From: Phocaeicola intestinalis
GTDB taxonomy: Bacteria > Bacteroidota > Bacteroidia > Bacteroidales > Bacteroidaceae
Assembly (NCBI RefSeq): GCF_014837065.1
Contig: NZ_JACSPP010000037.1
Span: 1 to 38,517 of the forward strand
Length of the DNA: 38,517 nucleotides
Direction: 5' to 3'
Shown here one piece after another: positions 17,133-25,428 of the stretch (its first letter is position 1; every line of letters begins with the position of its first letter). Under the pieces are notes generated by a model. That model searched no databases, was not told where the DNA came from, and saw only the letters and a list, made by a program, of their open reading frames with translations. The translations under genes were made by a program, and so were the position numbers.

Positions 17133-18206
17133 TTACTCCACTACTTTCACCGGCGTTTCGTGTGCCAGGTTCACATTGCCCGCCGTAATGACCGTTACGC
17201 CTTCTTCCATTCCCTCACCCGTCACGGTATATTCCGACAGGTTTTCCAGTCCGGTCTGCACATAGTTCCACATGGCCTTTCCGTCTTTCAGGGTAAACAC
17301 CACCTGCTTGCCCGAACGCAACACCACGGCAGTCTTCGGTATCACCAATTGTCCGGGCACCGAACGCTTCACGCTCACCCTTGCGTTCATCCCGTCGAAC
17401 AGCTTGCCTTTCCCGTCCACCTGTGCTTTCACTTTCACCATCCCGTTTTCGTCTACCGACGGATTAATCTCCGCAATACGTCCCTGCAAGCTGCCGGAAG
17501 CTACCGTATAGGGCATCACTTCCACCCGGTCGCCCGCTTTTACCAACGGCAGCTCGCTCTCCAGCACCGTAAACGCCACTTCCATATCGGTTGTCGAAAG
17601 AATGCGGCAGAAAGGTTTCCCACTTTCCGGCATGTTGTATTCCTTGCCATCCAGGTCGGCAACGATGCCGTCAAACGGTACCGTCAGCGTAGCTTGCTCC
17701 AGTTCGCGCTTTGCCAGTTCATAGGCAGCCTTGCTCTGTCCGTATCCGCTTTTGGTGGCAGCTAATTTTTTCACCTCTTCAGGCACGGCTTCCATCCGGT
17801 CGGGAGCATATCCTTGCCCTATCAGCACATCCTGCATTTCCAGCCGGGCTTGCTCCAACGTATATTCCGCCTGTGTCAGTTTGTTTTGCAGGGCAAACAA
17901 GTCCAGTTCGGCTATCTTTTGTCCTTTCTTTACCCGGTCGCCATTCTTCACATAAATGCGGGCTACCGGTTCGGTCGTAGTCCGAAACTGCAAGGCGGCA
18001 TACCGCTTCGCCTCCACTTTCCCGTTACTCACCAGTTCGTGCTCGAAAGCCTGTTTCTTCAAGGTCATTACACTTACCTCTGCCACTTGGGCAGGAAGTA
18101 CTGTTGCCACCCCTTCCTTTTCAGAGGCATCTTTGTTCTCTTCGCTGCACCCGCTCCATATTCCCGCGGCAAGCAGCAGCATCACATATCCGTAGCGTGC
18201 GTTCAT
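17133..18206 (-). CDS. RND efflux periplasmic adaptor (membrane fusion) lipoprotein, 357 aa
   Basis: The N-terminus MNARYGYVMLLLAAGIWSGC is a lipoprotein signal with a WSGC lipobox (Cys20). Then come the lipoyl/barrel-sandwich half (YVKNGDRVKKGQKIAEL), an alpha-helical hairpin (about 105-165), the second lipoyl half (LTVPFDGIVADL), and the beta-barrel and membrane-proximal domains (TAVVLRSGKQVVFTL). The adaptor joins the RND permease to the TolC-like channel in the periplasm. It is the first efflux gene and follows the BF3164-like lipoprotein gene by 21 bp, so the long transcript may begin at 21120. Its stop lies 14 bp from MITE copy B, which separates it from the first permease. Confidence 0.92.
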   Translation of the reverse strand: MNARYGYVMLLLAAGIWSGCSEENKDASEKEGVATVLPAQVAEVSVMTLKKQAFEHELVSNGKVEAKRYAALQFRTTTEPVARIYVKNGDRVKKGQKIAELDLFALQNKLTQAEYTLEQARLEMQDVLIGQGYAPDRMEAVPEEVKKLAATKSGYGQSKAAYELAKRELEQATLTVPFDGIVADLDGKEYNMPESGKPFCRILSTTDMEVAFTVLESELPLVKAGDRVEVMPYTVASGSLQGRIAEINPSVDENGMVKVKAQVDGKGKLFDGMNARVSVKRSVPGQLVIPKTAVVLRSGKQVVFTLKDGKAMWNYVQTGLENLSEYTVTGEGMEEGVTVITAGNVNLAHETPVKVVE

Positions 18207-18227
18207 TTTTATTTATCTTCTATTAAT

Positions 18228-19238
18228 TTACTCCATTCCCGTTTTGCGGTCTAAGGCCGATGCAATATTACACCAAAAAATATGATTATTATCATTCTTT
18301 GCCGCAAATATTCTTTTCCCGTCGGCAGATACTGTAAACAAGTTTATTTTATCCGCAACATTAAACCGCGACAATAAATTTCCTTCCCAATCCCACACCT
18401 GAAAACAAGTCACATCCGAAGCTTCATTATCGGGAGCATATTTTACGAAAATAAAATCCGCTGTATACGAACATCCCCAGTAATACATACCCTCCCTACG
18501 AAAGAACTTATCCGGATCGGATATTTTTTCCCCTACACTACATTCAACTAACAAATTACCGTCAAAATCAAAAAAACGGACATACGGAAACTTGCTATAA
18601 AAAAATGCAATGCGTTCTTTATCCGCATTCACCGCCACATTTACTGCCCGATACTGAAAAGCTTGTATCATATCAGCTTCCGGCTCGTCCTCTTGAAAAG
18701 GAGAATCAGGCATATCAGACACATCACCGCTTGTCGTATCATACAGGCTCCACCCTCCTTGTCTTTTACCAGGTTGAATCAAGACTTTTCCGTTCTTCAA
18801 AGGATACAAATTCTGACAGACATCTTTTTCCCATTCAAGTTGCTTGCGCCCATCTATTTTCAATCCGCCTTCAACATCTACCACAGTAACAAGCGGAACA
18901 CCTAATCCTATAGCATAAAAACGATGACTGTCAAGAGGCCGTATCCACCTGAAAGGAAGCATGTCATTGGAACCTCCGCCATAAATCAAACCGCTATACC
19001 GGTATTCCAAACCGTGAACGTCAAAGACATCAAACAACGTATCTTTATGAAGATTGGATATAATCAGGTAATCCGGAAGAGCAACCATCCCTGTAGCGTT
19101 CAGCAAAACACCGCTATCTACACTGTCCATTTCAAACACCTGCACATCAGCCGGCAAAGCGACGCAAATGCCTTTGCTTGGCGACTTCGAACAAGCCGCC
19201 AAACAAAGTATGCTTATTATAAATAAAAATACCTTCAT
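18228..19238 (-). CDS. BF3164-like (TolB-like propeller) lipoprotein, 336 aa
   Basis: I prefer ATG 19238 over the TTG at 19247. The signal MKVFLFIISILCLAACSK has a LAAC lipobox. The mature part is a run of beta-strand repeats ending near residue 330, with the motif GLIYGGGSNDMLPFRW where its relatives in this window have RGNGPxE. That, plus length, points to the BF3164/TolB-like six-bladed propeller lipoproteins that accompany NVEALA peptides in Bacteroides. It lies between the O-antigen-ligase-like gene and the efflux adaptor, so efflux and surface lipoproteins may be coexpressed. Function of the family is not established. Confidence 0.75.
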   Translation of the reverse strand: MKVFLFIISILCLAACSKSPSKGICVALPADVQVFEMDSVDSGVLLNATGMVALPDYLIISNLHKDTLFDVFDVHGLEYRYSGLIYGGGSNDMLPFRWIRPLDSHRFYAIGLGVPLVTVVDVEGGLKIDGRKQLEWEKDVCQNLYPLKNGKVLIQPGKRQGGWSLYDTTSGDVSDMPDSPFQEDEPEADMIQAFQYRAVNVAVNADKERIAFFYSKFPYVRFFDFDGNLLVECSVGEKISDPDKFFRREGMYYWGCSYTADFIFVKYAPDNEASDVTCFQVWDWEGNLLSRFNVADKINLFTVSADGKRIFAAKNDNNHIFWCNIASALDRKTGME

Positions 19239-19317
19239 CCTTGTCAAGGTTTATAGCTACCTCTCCTTTATTTTTTAGGTTTAACATCGGGTGGAAGATG
19301 AATGGACTCTCCACAGT

Positions 19318-19437
19318 TTAATCCATCTTCTCCCTTCTTATCTTCTCATTTTCGGAAGATACATTTTTCATGCATTTCCCGTTGGCGTCCCCCTGGCGCA
19401 AACCATACCGCATCGCCTCACCAGGAACAACACTCAT
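19318..19437 (-). CDS. Possible 39-aa protein translationally coupled to the ligase-like gene
   Basis: The ATG overlaps the TGA of the ligase-like gene as ATGA. The reading frame encodes a 39-residue polar peptide (starting MSVVPGEAMRYGLRQG, ending RREKMD) with no signal or membrane segment. The overlap is the only positive sign; composition is neutral. It fills most of a 195-bp gap, the remainder of which shows nothing clear apart from a weak dyad around 19293-19330. Confidence 0.25.
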   Translation of the reverse strand: MSVVPGEAMRYGLRQGDANGKCMKNVSSENEKIRREKMD

Positions 19438-21113
19438 AATTCAATCTGTTTTTCTTCCAATATTTTCCGGGTCTCTTCCTTCATCTGCCTTACCGCCGTC
19501 GAAGGCACCTTCGGTTCTTTCGTCAGTACCACCCGCGCCGTTTCACGCAACTTGTCGGGCTGGTAGTTGTCGCGGTACGAAAAGAGTTTCACCATCAGGT
19601 AATGCGGATAAATGCGCGACGGCACCCGGTCTGCCGCCTGTCGGTAATACCACTCGGCACTGTCGAAACGGTACATCGCCGACTCGTTCTTCCCTATCAG
19701 GTTCAGTATCATCGGGTCGCCGCTCACCTTCAAAGCTTCTAGCAAGACAGCGGTCGACTCGTCCCACTGCCCGGTTTTATGCAGCGAGCGGGCATACTCG
19801 AAAAGGAAACGGGGATTCCAGTCCATGTTATGATACGTATAGTACGACTTTTCATACAAATCACCATACGCCTCCGCCGCACGCTCATACAATCCGGCAT
19901 TGTACAACACCTGGCATTGCTCCCACGAACGGTACAGCTCCGCCACATACTTCTTGTCACCATATTTTATAAAAGAGACCACACATCCCGAAGCAATCAA
20001 AAGAACAGCAATCCAATACCACCCGTCTTGCCATCGCAGCACGACCGATATACCGGAAAGCACCAGCAATGCCAGCACCGCCACCATCGACGGATACTGC
20101 AGCGGATAAGACGCGAACGCAAAGATAAGGAAAGCCAGCAACGCCCCGTACAACCCATAGTTAAAGTTCTCATACAAACGGTTCAGGCAGCAACCTATTA
20201 TCAGGCATGCTCCTACCAGCACCGGAATGCCCCAAGCCAATGCCACCTGCAAGTATTCGTTGAATACGTATTCGGGCGCGTCCGCCACCCGTGCTTCGGT
20301 CTCCGTATAATCTCCCTTGGCAAAGTAATCTTCTTGCGCCTGCCCGTAAACCGCAGGCACCCCGTTCCATCCGTTCCCTGACAACGGATGTTCCTGCAGT
20401 GCAGTCGCCGCCACCTTCCACATCAGCACACGTCCGTCCGCCGAATCTTTTTTCAAGTAGTAAAGCCCTGCTCCCGCTCCTACAAGGATAAGTACCGCCA
20501 CAATCCCTATCACCCATTTCAACGGCTTTTCATACCGCGGATAATATTCGTCTATCTTCCATACATTCCAAAGGTAATACATACACCCTGTCGAGACAAG
20601 TGCGGCAATCCATGCCGTGCGGCTCATCCCTGCAGGCAGCACAAGCACGATGGAAATCATCGCGACAAGGGCTACCGGCTTGTGAATATCCCGGTAAGTA
20701 CGGCTTATATACTCGGAGTAGGCCAACGGAAACACCATGGCAAGGAAGCCCGAATAAGGTCCGGGATTAGCAAACGACCCGGTCACGGCGAAACGGGCAT
20801 GATTGGAAGGAAGCCAGCCCCATAGCTGGGCCAATCCCCACACGGCTTCCACTATCCCATACAGCATGAGTGCCAACGCTGCCATGTCGCCCACGTAGTC
20901 ATAAAGCAACTCGCGGCCTTTCTTTACCAGCATACAAATAAAATACAACGCCAGCACAACTGCCCAGCAACCATACATCCATTGCCAGGCTTCTTCTTGC
21001 GTTCCCATCGGCATATCGCCCGCGTTCATCAGCTGCACACTGAGCGACATCGCTACCACCACAAAAACAATAACCTCTGCCGCCTTGTCTTTCAAAATCA
21101 TATATCCATCCAT
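19434..21113 (-). CDS. O-antigen ligase/Wzy-like membrane protein with TPR tail, 559 aa
   Basis: About ten to twelve hydrophobic segments fill residues 10-390. The large loop between them contains SADGRVLMWKVAATALQEHPLSGNGWNGVP, the region where the Wzy_C/O-antigen ligase superfamily has its functional loop. Residues about 395-500 form TPR-like helices (AGLYERAAEAYGDLYEKSY, and SAEWYYRQAADRVPSRIYPHYLM). Enzymes of this superfamily join undecaprenyl-linked glycans to lipid A or proteins, or polymerise them, at the periplasmic face of the inner membrane. It heads a minus-strand unit with a strong promoter (21151-21182). Neighbouring lipoproteins and the signal peptidase gene hint at a protein-modification role, but a glycan-ligase role is equally possible. 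Confidence 0.75.
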   Translation of the reverse strand: MDGYMILKDKAAEVIVFVVVAMSLSVQLMNAGDMPMGTQEEAWQWMYGCWAVVLALYFICMLVKKGRELLYDYVGDMAALALMLYGIVEAVWGLAQLWGWLPSNHARFAVTGSFANPGPYSGFLAMVFPLAYSEYISRTYRDIHKPVALVAMISIVLVLPAGMSRTAWIAALVSTGCMYYLWNVWKIDEYYPRYEKPLKWVIGIVAVLILVGAGAGLYYLKKDSADGRVLMWKVAATALQEHPLSGNGWNGVPAVYGQAQEDYFAKGDYTETEARVADAPEYVFNEYLQVALAWGIPVLVGACLIIGCCLNRLYENFNYGLYGALLAFLIFAFASYPLQYPSMVAVLALLVLSGISVVLRWQDGWYWIAVLLIASGCVVSFIKYGDKKYVAELYRSWEQCQVLYNAGLYERAAEAYGDLYEKSYYTYHNMDWNPRFLFEYARSLHKTGQWDESTAVLLEALKVSGDPMILNLIGKNESAMYRFDSAEWYYRQAADRVPSRIYPHYLMVKLFSYRDNYQPDKLRETARVVLTKEPKVPSTAVRQMKEETRKILEEKQIEL

Positions 21114-21150
21114 TCCTTATCTTTTTAATTCCGTCATCCTGTCCGGATTA

Positions 21151-21182
21151 CAAACCTAAAGATTTCATGACAACCGGACAAA
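21151..21182 (-). promoter_or_regulatory. Bacteroides promoter for the ligase-BF3164-efflux unit
   Basis: The minus strand reads TTTG (complement of 21179-21182), 20 nt, TAGGTTTG (complement of 21151-21158). Transcription would start near 21144, 30 nt before the ATG at 21113. Between this and the signal peptidase gene (21183-21344) lie degenerate direct repeats of TTCCGTTTA type and no gene. Confidence 0.75.
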
Positions 21183-21344
21183 TATCTTATATAAATTCAA
21201 CATAAAATCTTATTTCAGGTTCCGTTTAGATTGAGTTTAGGTTCTATTTATATTCCGTTTATTTTTCTCCTTGTTACATCATTCATGCAATGATATGCCC
21301 AAACCGTTCTCACCCGTACACAAATGTTACATACAGGCTATTTT

Positions 21345-22259
21345 TCACTCGATACACTTCCATACCCGCCTCCAGTCTACCGAACCCGTGTATGGATCGA
21401 CCGATTTCCATATCCGCGTAGCCTTGCCCACGATGTAACATTCGGGCAACAAGCCCCAGTAACGCGAATCTTGCGAGTTAAAACAATTGTCACCGCCCAT
21501 AAAATAATAATTCTCGCGGAAACGGTAACCCGTTATCCGTCTGCCTTCCAAATAGAAGCCATCGTCCTTTTGCACCAACTTTCCCCGCTGTTCCCATTCT
21601 ATCAGGTTCCTGTAAAACAGGTAATGGTTCCGGTTCATTTCTATCGAATCGCCACGGGCTGGAACATACAACGGACCGAAATCCTTTACCGTCCAGCCCA
21701 GCAACGAATCGTATGGAAACGTGTAATAAGAACGGTTACGCACCATCTCCTCCCTGCCCGATTTTTTGGACAACAGCCGTGAAAGCCGTTCCTGTGCATC
21801 CGTGTTCCCTACCGGAGCATCTATCCCGCGCACACGGTAACGTCCATCCCTTATCTCCACCGTATCGCCAGGCCCGCCAATACAACGCTTCACGTAATAC
21901 AGCAGCACGTCAAAACCGATGCTGTCCCAACGTTCGGGGTAAGGGAAATTGAATACCAGCACTTCCCCACGGCGGAACTCTTCCAAGCCGGGCAATCTCC
22001 GTATCTCAAACGGGCGGTGTTCAGCCGCATCCCATACATTGAATATACGCGCCCCTTTCAGCGGTTTGTTCACCAGCACATAGTCGCCCGGACGCAACAC
22101 AGGCACCATCGAATCGGAAGGGATGGAAAACGAGGCAAACAGGAACACCTGACCTGCGATGCGCAACACAATCCATACCGCATACAGGCATACCGACCAC
22201 ATCACTACCGTATATACCCTGCCTAACCACTTCTTGAAGTTTATCCGTATCCGTTTCAT
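21345..22259 (-). CDS. lepB: Signal peptidase I, 304 aa
   Basis: The start is ATG 22259; TTG 22265 is less likely. A membrane segment at about 15-45 is followed by SIPSDSMVPVLRPGDYVLV with the nucleophile Ser (residue 50 in this numbering) in the SDSM box. Then comes YYVKRCIGGPGD with the catalytic Lys (about 124), and near the end GDNCFNSQDSRYWG, the GDNxxxSxDSR box. All catalytic boxes are intact. It cleaves signal peptides at the periplasmic face. It is the last gene of the unit that begins with the NVEALA gene at 26839, so a dedicated role in maturing those exported precursors is an attractive inference. A short repeat (22258-22289) overlaps its start and the stop of the upstream gene. 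Confidence 0.92.
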   Translation of the reverse strand: MKRIRINFKKWLGRVYTVVMWSVCLYAVWIVLRIAGQVFLFASFSIPSDSMVPVLRPGDYVLVNKPLKGARIFNVWDAAEHRPFEIRRLPGLEEFRRGEVLVFNFPYPERWDSIGFDVLLYYVKRCIGGPGDTVEIRDGRYRVRGIDAPVGNTDAQERLSRLLSKKSGREEMVRNRSYYTFPYDSLLGWTVKDFGPLYVPARGDSIEMNRNHYLFYRNLIEWEQRGKLVQKDDGFYLEGRRITGYRFRENYYFMGGDNCFNSQDSRYWGLLPECYIVGKATRIWKSVDPYTGSVDWRRVWKCIE

Positions 22260-22289
22260 TGTCAATTATCAATCGTCCATTGTCAATTA
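22258..22289. repeat. CAATTGTCAATT-type short repeat
   Basis: TTGTCAATTATCAATCGTCC then ATTGTCAATTA, the same type as 31831-31864. The repeat provides the last stop codon of the gene to the right and touches the ATG of the signal peptidase gene, so it bridges two genes of one operon. Confidence 0.6.
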
Positions 22290-24239
22290 CCAGAATATCT
22301 GCATCCCGTCGCGGTACTCGAAAATACGTTCGTCCTGGCCACGCGTATGGTTGCGCAGGTACAGCAGGCTGCCAGCAGGAACACGGTATGCCAGCGAGTC
22401 GGATACGGCAGTCATTACACCAGCCGAACGCCACTCGCCGACGCAATAGAACAGTTCGTAACGGTCGCCCCGATGGATGTAGTCGTCACGGTTGCGCGGC
22501 GTATAGACGATACTCCTTATTATATAAGGCTTCCCAAGGTCGAGTCCCGTCCAGCCACCGTCTGCTTCCGGATAGTCGAAAGAGGTATAGGGGTCGCCGT
22601 CGAAAGCATTCGTATATTCGTGCCCGCTGTTGTCACCCGGCGTGCCGATTACTTTTCCCCTCAACGGCAAGCTATCCGGCTGCACACCGTAAAAGGCTAT
22701 TTCAGCCACATCGCAATGGCTGCCCGCCTTACCCCGGTAGCGCACATAGCGGTAGGGCTTGCGGTGGTCTGTCTGTACCTTAGTAAATAAACGGTAAGGG
22801 CGGTCCTTTACTACAAAAAGTGTATCGGCATGGCGGAAGCAGCTGTCATTGCTGCCTTCGAACACGCCCCCTATCATGCGACCGCTCACACCGTCCAGGT
22901 AAAGCGGAAACTTATGGAATACCGTCACCGGCTCTTCCCGCTCTCCGGGAGAAAGGAAACGTATTTCTCCCGTAGGACGCTCCAGTACAAAAGGGTCGGA
23001 ACGCATCTGCAGCCTCCTTTCGGCATACGAGGCAAGCCGGAACACCATCTGTCCCTCCACATCGCAGAACCATGCTTCGCCGTCCGTTACACGGCACCAT
23101 GCCAAAGGAGTCCAGTCCATCCGGCACGAAGCGCACAGGTACAACAGTTCGTCTTCCTGTACAGGCGGATAAATCCGGTCTTCCGCTATCCGAACAGTGT
23201 GGTTCTGTTTGCCGGCATATACAGCGGTCACGTCCTCCATGCAAGGATAACGGAAAGCAGGATGCAGGTCTTCAGGTGCCGTGCGGAGCGAATCTGTCAT
23301 CTGCCGGTTCAGGCTGAACGTGGAACGGTACACTTTCCCTTTCGGATCCCAATACGCATCTGGATTGGCTCCGTCAGTCATGTTGTCGAGCAAAGTAAAA
23401 TAATACCCACGTCCCTCCTTGTCGAACATCACGTTCCAGCTGTGAGGGGCGTTGCGGTTGCCGCGCATCAGCATGATGTCTTTGGCACACGGAAGCCCCA
23501 CCGCCCTGTATACATACAGCAACAGGTCGGTAAACTCCTTGCAGCTGCCCGAACGCCATTCCACCGTCTTCGGCCCGATATGCGGACTGGGTTCGAACTG
23601 TCCGGTAAAATGTATCGGAGCCTTGCGCAGCGAGTCGAACAACGCTTCCGACACAAAGCGCGGGTCTTCCGCTTCGGGCAGCTTCCGTATGCTGTCCAGC
23701 AGTGGGTTATACCGTTCGTAAATCTCTTTCCGCCACGGTACAAGCCGTTCGTCACCCACCCGGTAAGGCAGGATGTATTCGCAGAACAGGCTGAACGGTA
23801 CATTCTTTCCCCAAGGCTGCTCACGCCACACCTTGAATGCCCACTCGATGTTCTCTATCAGGTACTCGGGCGAGATGCCCACGTCACTTGTCTGCCGCAG
23901 GCTGGAAACGTCCAGCCTGCCGTAAGCGCGGCTGACCGAGTCTATCACTTCCTCCGGCGAATACTTTCCGGTGGAGTGCAGTTCGTACAGTTTCAGCTGC
24001 GCGTCCATCGAGGGGACATCGTTGGTAGCGTGGTAAGGCAGGTTCGCTATCAGAAACCGTGCCGCACGGTATTTCAACGAATCGTCCTTACAGTGGTCAA
24101 GCACACGTTTCAGTTCCGGGTTCTCCGCCAATACATCGTCCACATCGGGAACAAAAGTCTTCTGCCTGGCGCAGCCACAGAGCAGGAGGAGCGACATCAA
24201 AGGGATAAACAAAGGTTTCATCGGTTCGGGATTTTTCAT
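22287..24239 (-). CDS. Transglutaminase-like lipoprotein with a discoidin-like C-terminus, 650 aa
   Basis: The start chosen is ATG 24239; ATG 24221 also gives a good signal (MKPLFIPLMSLLLLCGC). The lipobox is LCGC. Residues about 220-300 contain SGSCKEFTDLLLYVYRAVGL (Cys about 233), APHSWNVMF (His about 266) and YFTLLDNM (Asp about 285), the Cys-His-Asp arrangement of transglutaminase-like/peptidase folds. Near residues 530-640 the pattern NAFDGDPYTSFDYPEADGGW, then LDLGKPYIIRSIVYTPR, looks like an F5/8 type C (discoidin) domain, which usually binds glycans or membranes. It probably acts at the cell surface as a peptidase, crosslinker or amidase. It is inside the peptide operon. Confidence 0.8.
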   Translation of the reverse strand: MKNPEPMKPLFIPLMSLLLLCGCARQKTFVPDVDDVLAENPELKRVLDHCKDDSLKYRAARFLIANLPYHATNDVPSMDAQLKLYELHSTGKYSPEEVIDSVSRAYGRLDVSSLRQTSDVGISPEYLIENIEWAFKVWREQPWGKNVPFSLFCEYILPYRVGDERLVPWRKEIYERYNPLLDSIRKLPEAEDPRFVSEALFDSLRKAPIHFTGQFEPSPHIGPKTVEWRSGSCKEFTDLLLYVYRAVGLPCAKDIMLMRGNRNAPHSWNVMFDKEGRGYYFTLLDNMTDGANPDAYWDPKGKVYRSTFSLNRQMTDSLRTAPEDLHPAFRYPCMEDVTAVYAGKQNHTVRIAEDRIYPPVQEDELLYLCASCRMDWTPLAWCRVTDGEAWFCDVEGQMVFRLASYAERRLQMRSDPFVLERPTGEIRFLSPGEREEPVTVFHKFPLYLDGVSGRMIGGVFEGSNDSCFRHADTLFVVKDRPYRLFTKVQTDHRKPYRYVRYRGKAGSHCDVAEIAFYGVQPDSLPLRGKVIGTPGDNSGHEYTNAFDGDPYTSFDYPEADGGWTGLDLGKPYIIRSIVYTPRNRDDYIHRGDRYELFYCVGEWRSAGVMTAVSDSLAYRVPAGSLLYLRNHTRGQDERIFEYRDGMQIFW

Positions 24240-24268
24240 CGGAAAATTTGAAAAGCAAGGAAAACAAA

Positions 24269-25309
24269 TCAATTGGTTCTTATTTTCAGCAGTTTTTCAG
24301 GTCCACCAAAAACAAGGCAACCGTCTTTCATGGCAACCAGAGCACCTAAAGAATCCAACGTATCCTTATCAACCTTAAACAATTTAGAGGATGAAAAGTC
24401 ATCATGGCTGAACCGCAACACATAAAAATCTTCCTTACAGAAAAAAGAAACAGCCACATTGTCTCCATCCGAAAGCATGTTGGTGGAATAAATCTTTCCA
24501 TCAGCTGCGATACTGCGCATCAAATCCAGCGGGTTCTCCTTGGTCATTCCCGAAAAGTCTGGCCACAAACCATGAAAATCCAGTTCGCAAAACACTTCGG
24601 CATGTCCGCCATAACATTTATAAATCCTCGGTTCTACAGCAGGCAAGTACAGGATGGTATCATTCGATACACCTACAAACACATTGTAGCTGGCAAACGT
24701 CACGTTTTCCACTTCGGAAGGAACCGGCAAGACCGCTTTCCTGTTGCCTCCTTCCACATAAACCAGCTTGTCCTTATTCGGGCCATACGCCACATTGCCA
24801 CGGTCATACCATACACCGCCACCGGCACCGGACTCACAGAAGAAATGGTTCGCCTGAACCTCGGCATCGTCTTTATAGAGAAATGACAAGTTACGGTCCA
24901 AATAAATCCGCTGGGAGGTGGAATAGGTATCAAGGAGCACGACTCCTGAAGGTACGACATTGAAATCTACAATCCCGACAAATTCATCCGGGCCGTTTCC
25001 TCTCTTGGTATACGAATTTACAAGCACGCCTTCGGAATCATACATGTAAAGGCCGGGGTCTTTCCAAGAGTCCAGAATCAGTATCGAATCTCCCATCCAC
25101 TCAACCTTGTTTATGTTACCGGGGAAATGGTTTGACAGGGAATCGTTCAGCATAAGTACGTTTATAGATGATGCCGCCTCCTTTAGCGGCAGGGCATCAT
25201 CAAGATTCACTCGAATCATACTGGCTTCCACATCTGACTTTTTTTCTGTGCACGACACCATCATTAATGACATAATCATGCTGAACATACTAATTTTTAA
25301 TAACTTCAT
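24269..25309 (-). CDS. 6-bladed beta-propeller lipoprotein, 346 aa
   Basis: The signal MKLLKISMFSMIMSLMMVSC has a lipobox MVSC. The mature protein has repeated beta strands with YMYDSEGVLVNSY and the motif RGNGPDEFVGI (about 100-110), shared by the propeller lipoproteins at 25429, 27048 and, more loosely, 29574 and 34292. This matches the 6-bladed propeller (DUF5128-like) group. Such proteins are anchored by lipid to the outer or inner membrane and usually bind ligands. The gene follows 25429 in the same unit after a hairpin (25343-25378) and is followed by the transglutaminase-like gene. The ligand is unknown; the exported peptide of the same operon is a natural candidate. Confidence 0.8.
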   Translation of the reverse strand: MKLLKISMFSMIMSLMMVSCTEKKSDVEASMIRVNLDDALPLKEAASSINVLMLNDSLSNHFPGNINKVEWMGDSILILDSWKDPGLYMYDSEGVLVNSYTKRGNGPDEFVGIVDFNVVPSGVVLLDTYSTSQRIYLDRNLSFLYKDDAEVQANHFFCESGAGGGVWYDRGNVAYGPNKDKLVYVEGGNRKAVLPVPSEVENVTFASYNVFVGVSNDTILYLPAVEPRIYKCYGGHAEVFCELDFHGLWPDFSGMTKENPLDLMRSIAADGKIYSTNMLSDGDNVAVSFFCKEDFYVLRFSHDDFSSSKLFKVDKDTLDSLGALVAMKDGCLVFGGPEKLLKIRTN

Positions 25310-25342
25310 ATTTCATACAAATTTGTCGTTTCAACTTATCAA

Positions 25343-25378
25343 ATGGAAAGAGAACATATACTTTCATTCTCTTTCCAT
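25343..25378 (-). terminator. Perfect 12-bp hairpin between two operon genes
   Basis: ATGGAAAGAGAA pairs with TTCTCTTTCCAT across a 12-nt loop in the 119-bp gap between genes 25429-26478 and 24269-25309. On the minus strand only TTT follows, so this may be an attenuator or mRNA-stabilising hairpin rather than a full stop. Confidence 0.6.
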
Positions 25379-25428
25379 CCCACTTTTTTAATACAATTCA
25401 CCTATATAGTTCATGAATTGACTATCGT

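Noticed and set aside
22830..24251. 473-aa plus-strand open frame
   Set aside because: Exactly antisense to the transglutaminase-like lipoprotein gene, His/Arg/Gln-rich composition typical of a shadow of a GC-rich gene.
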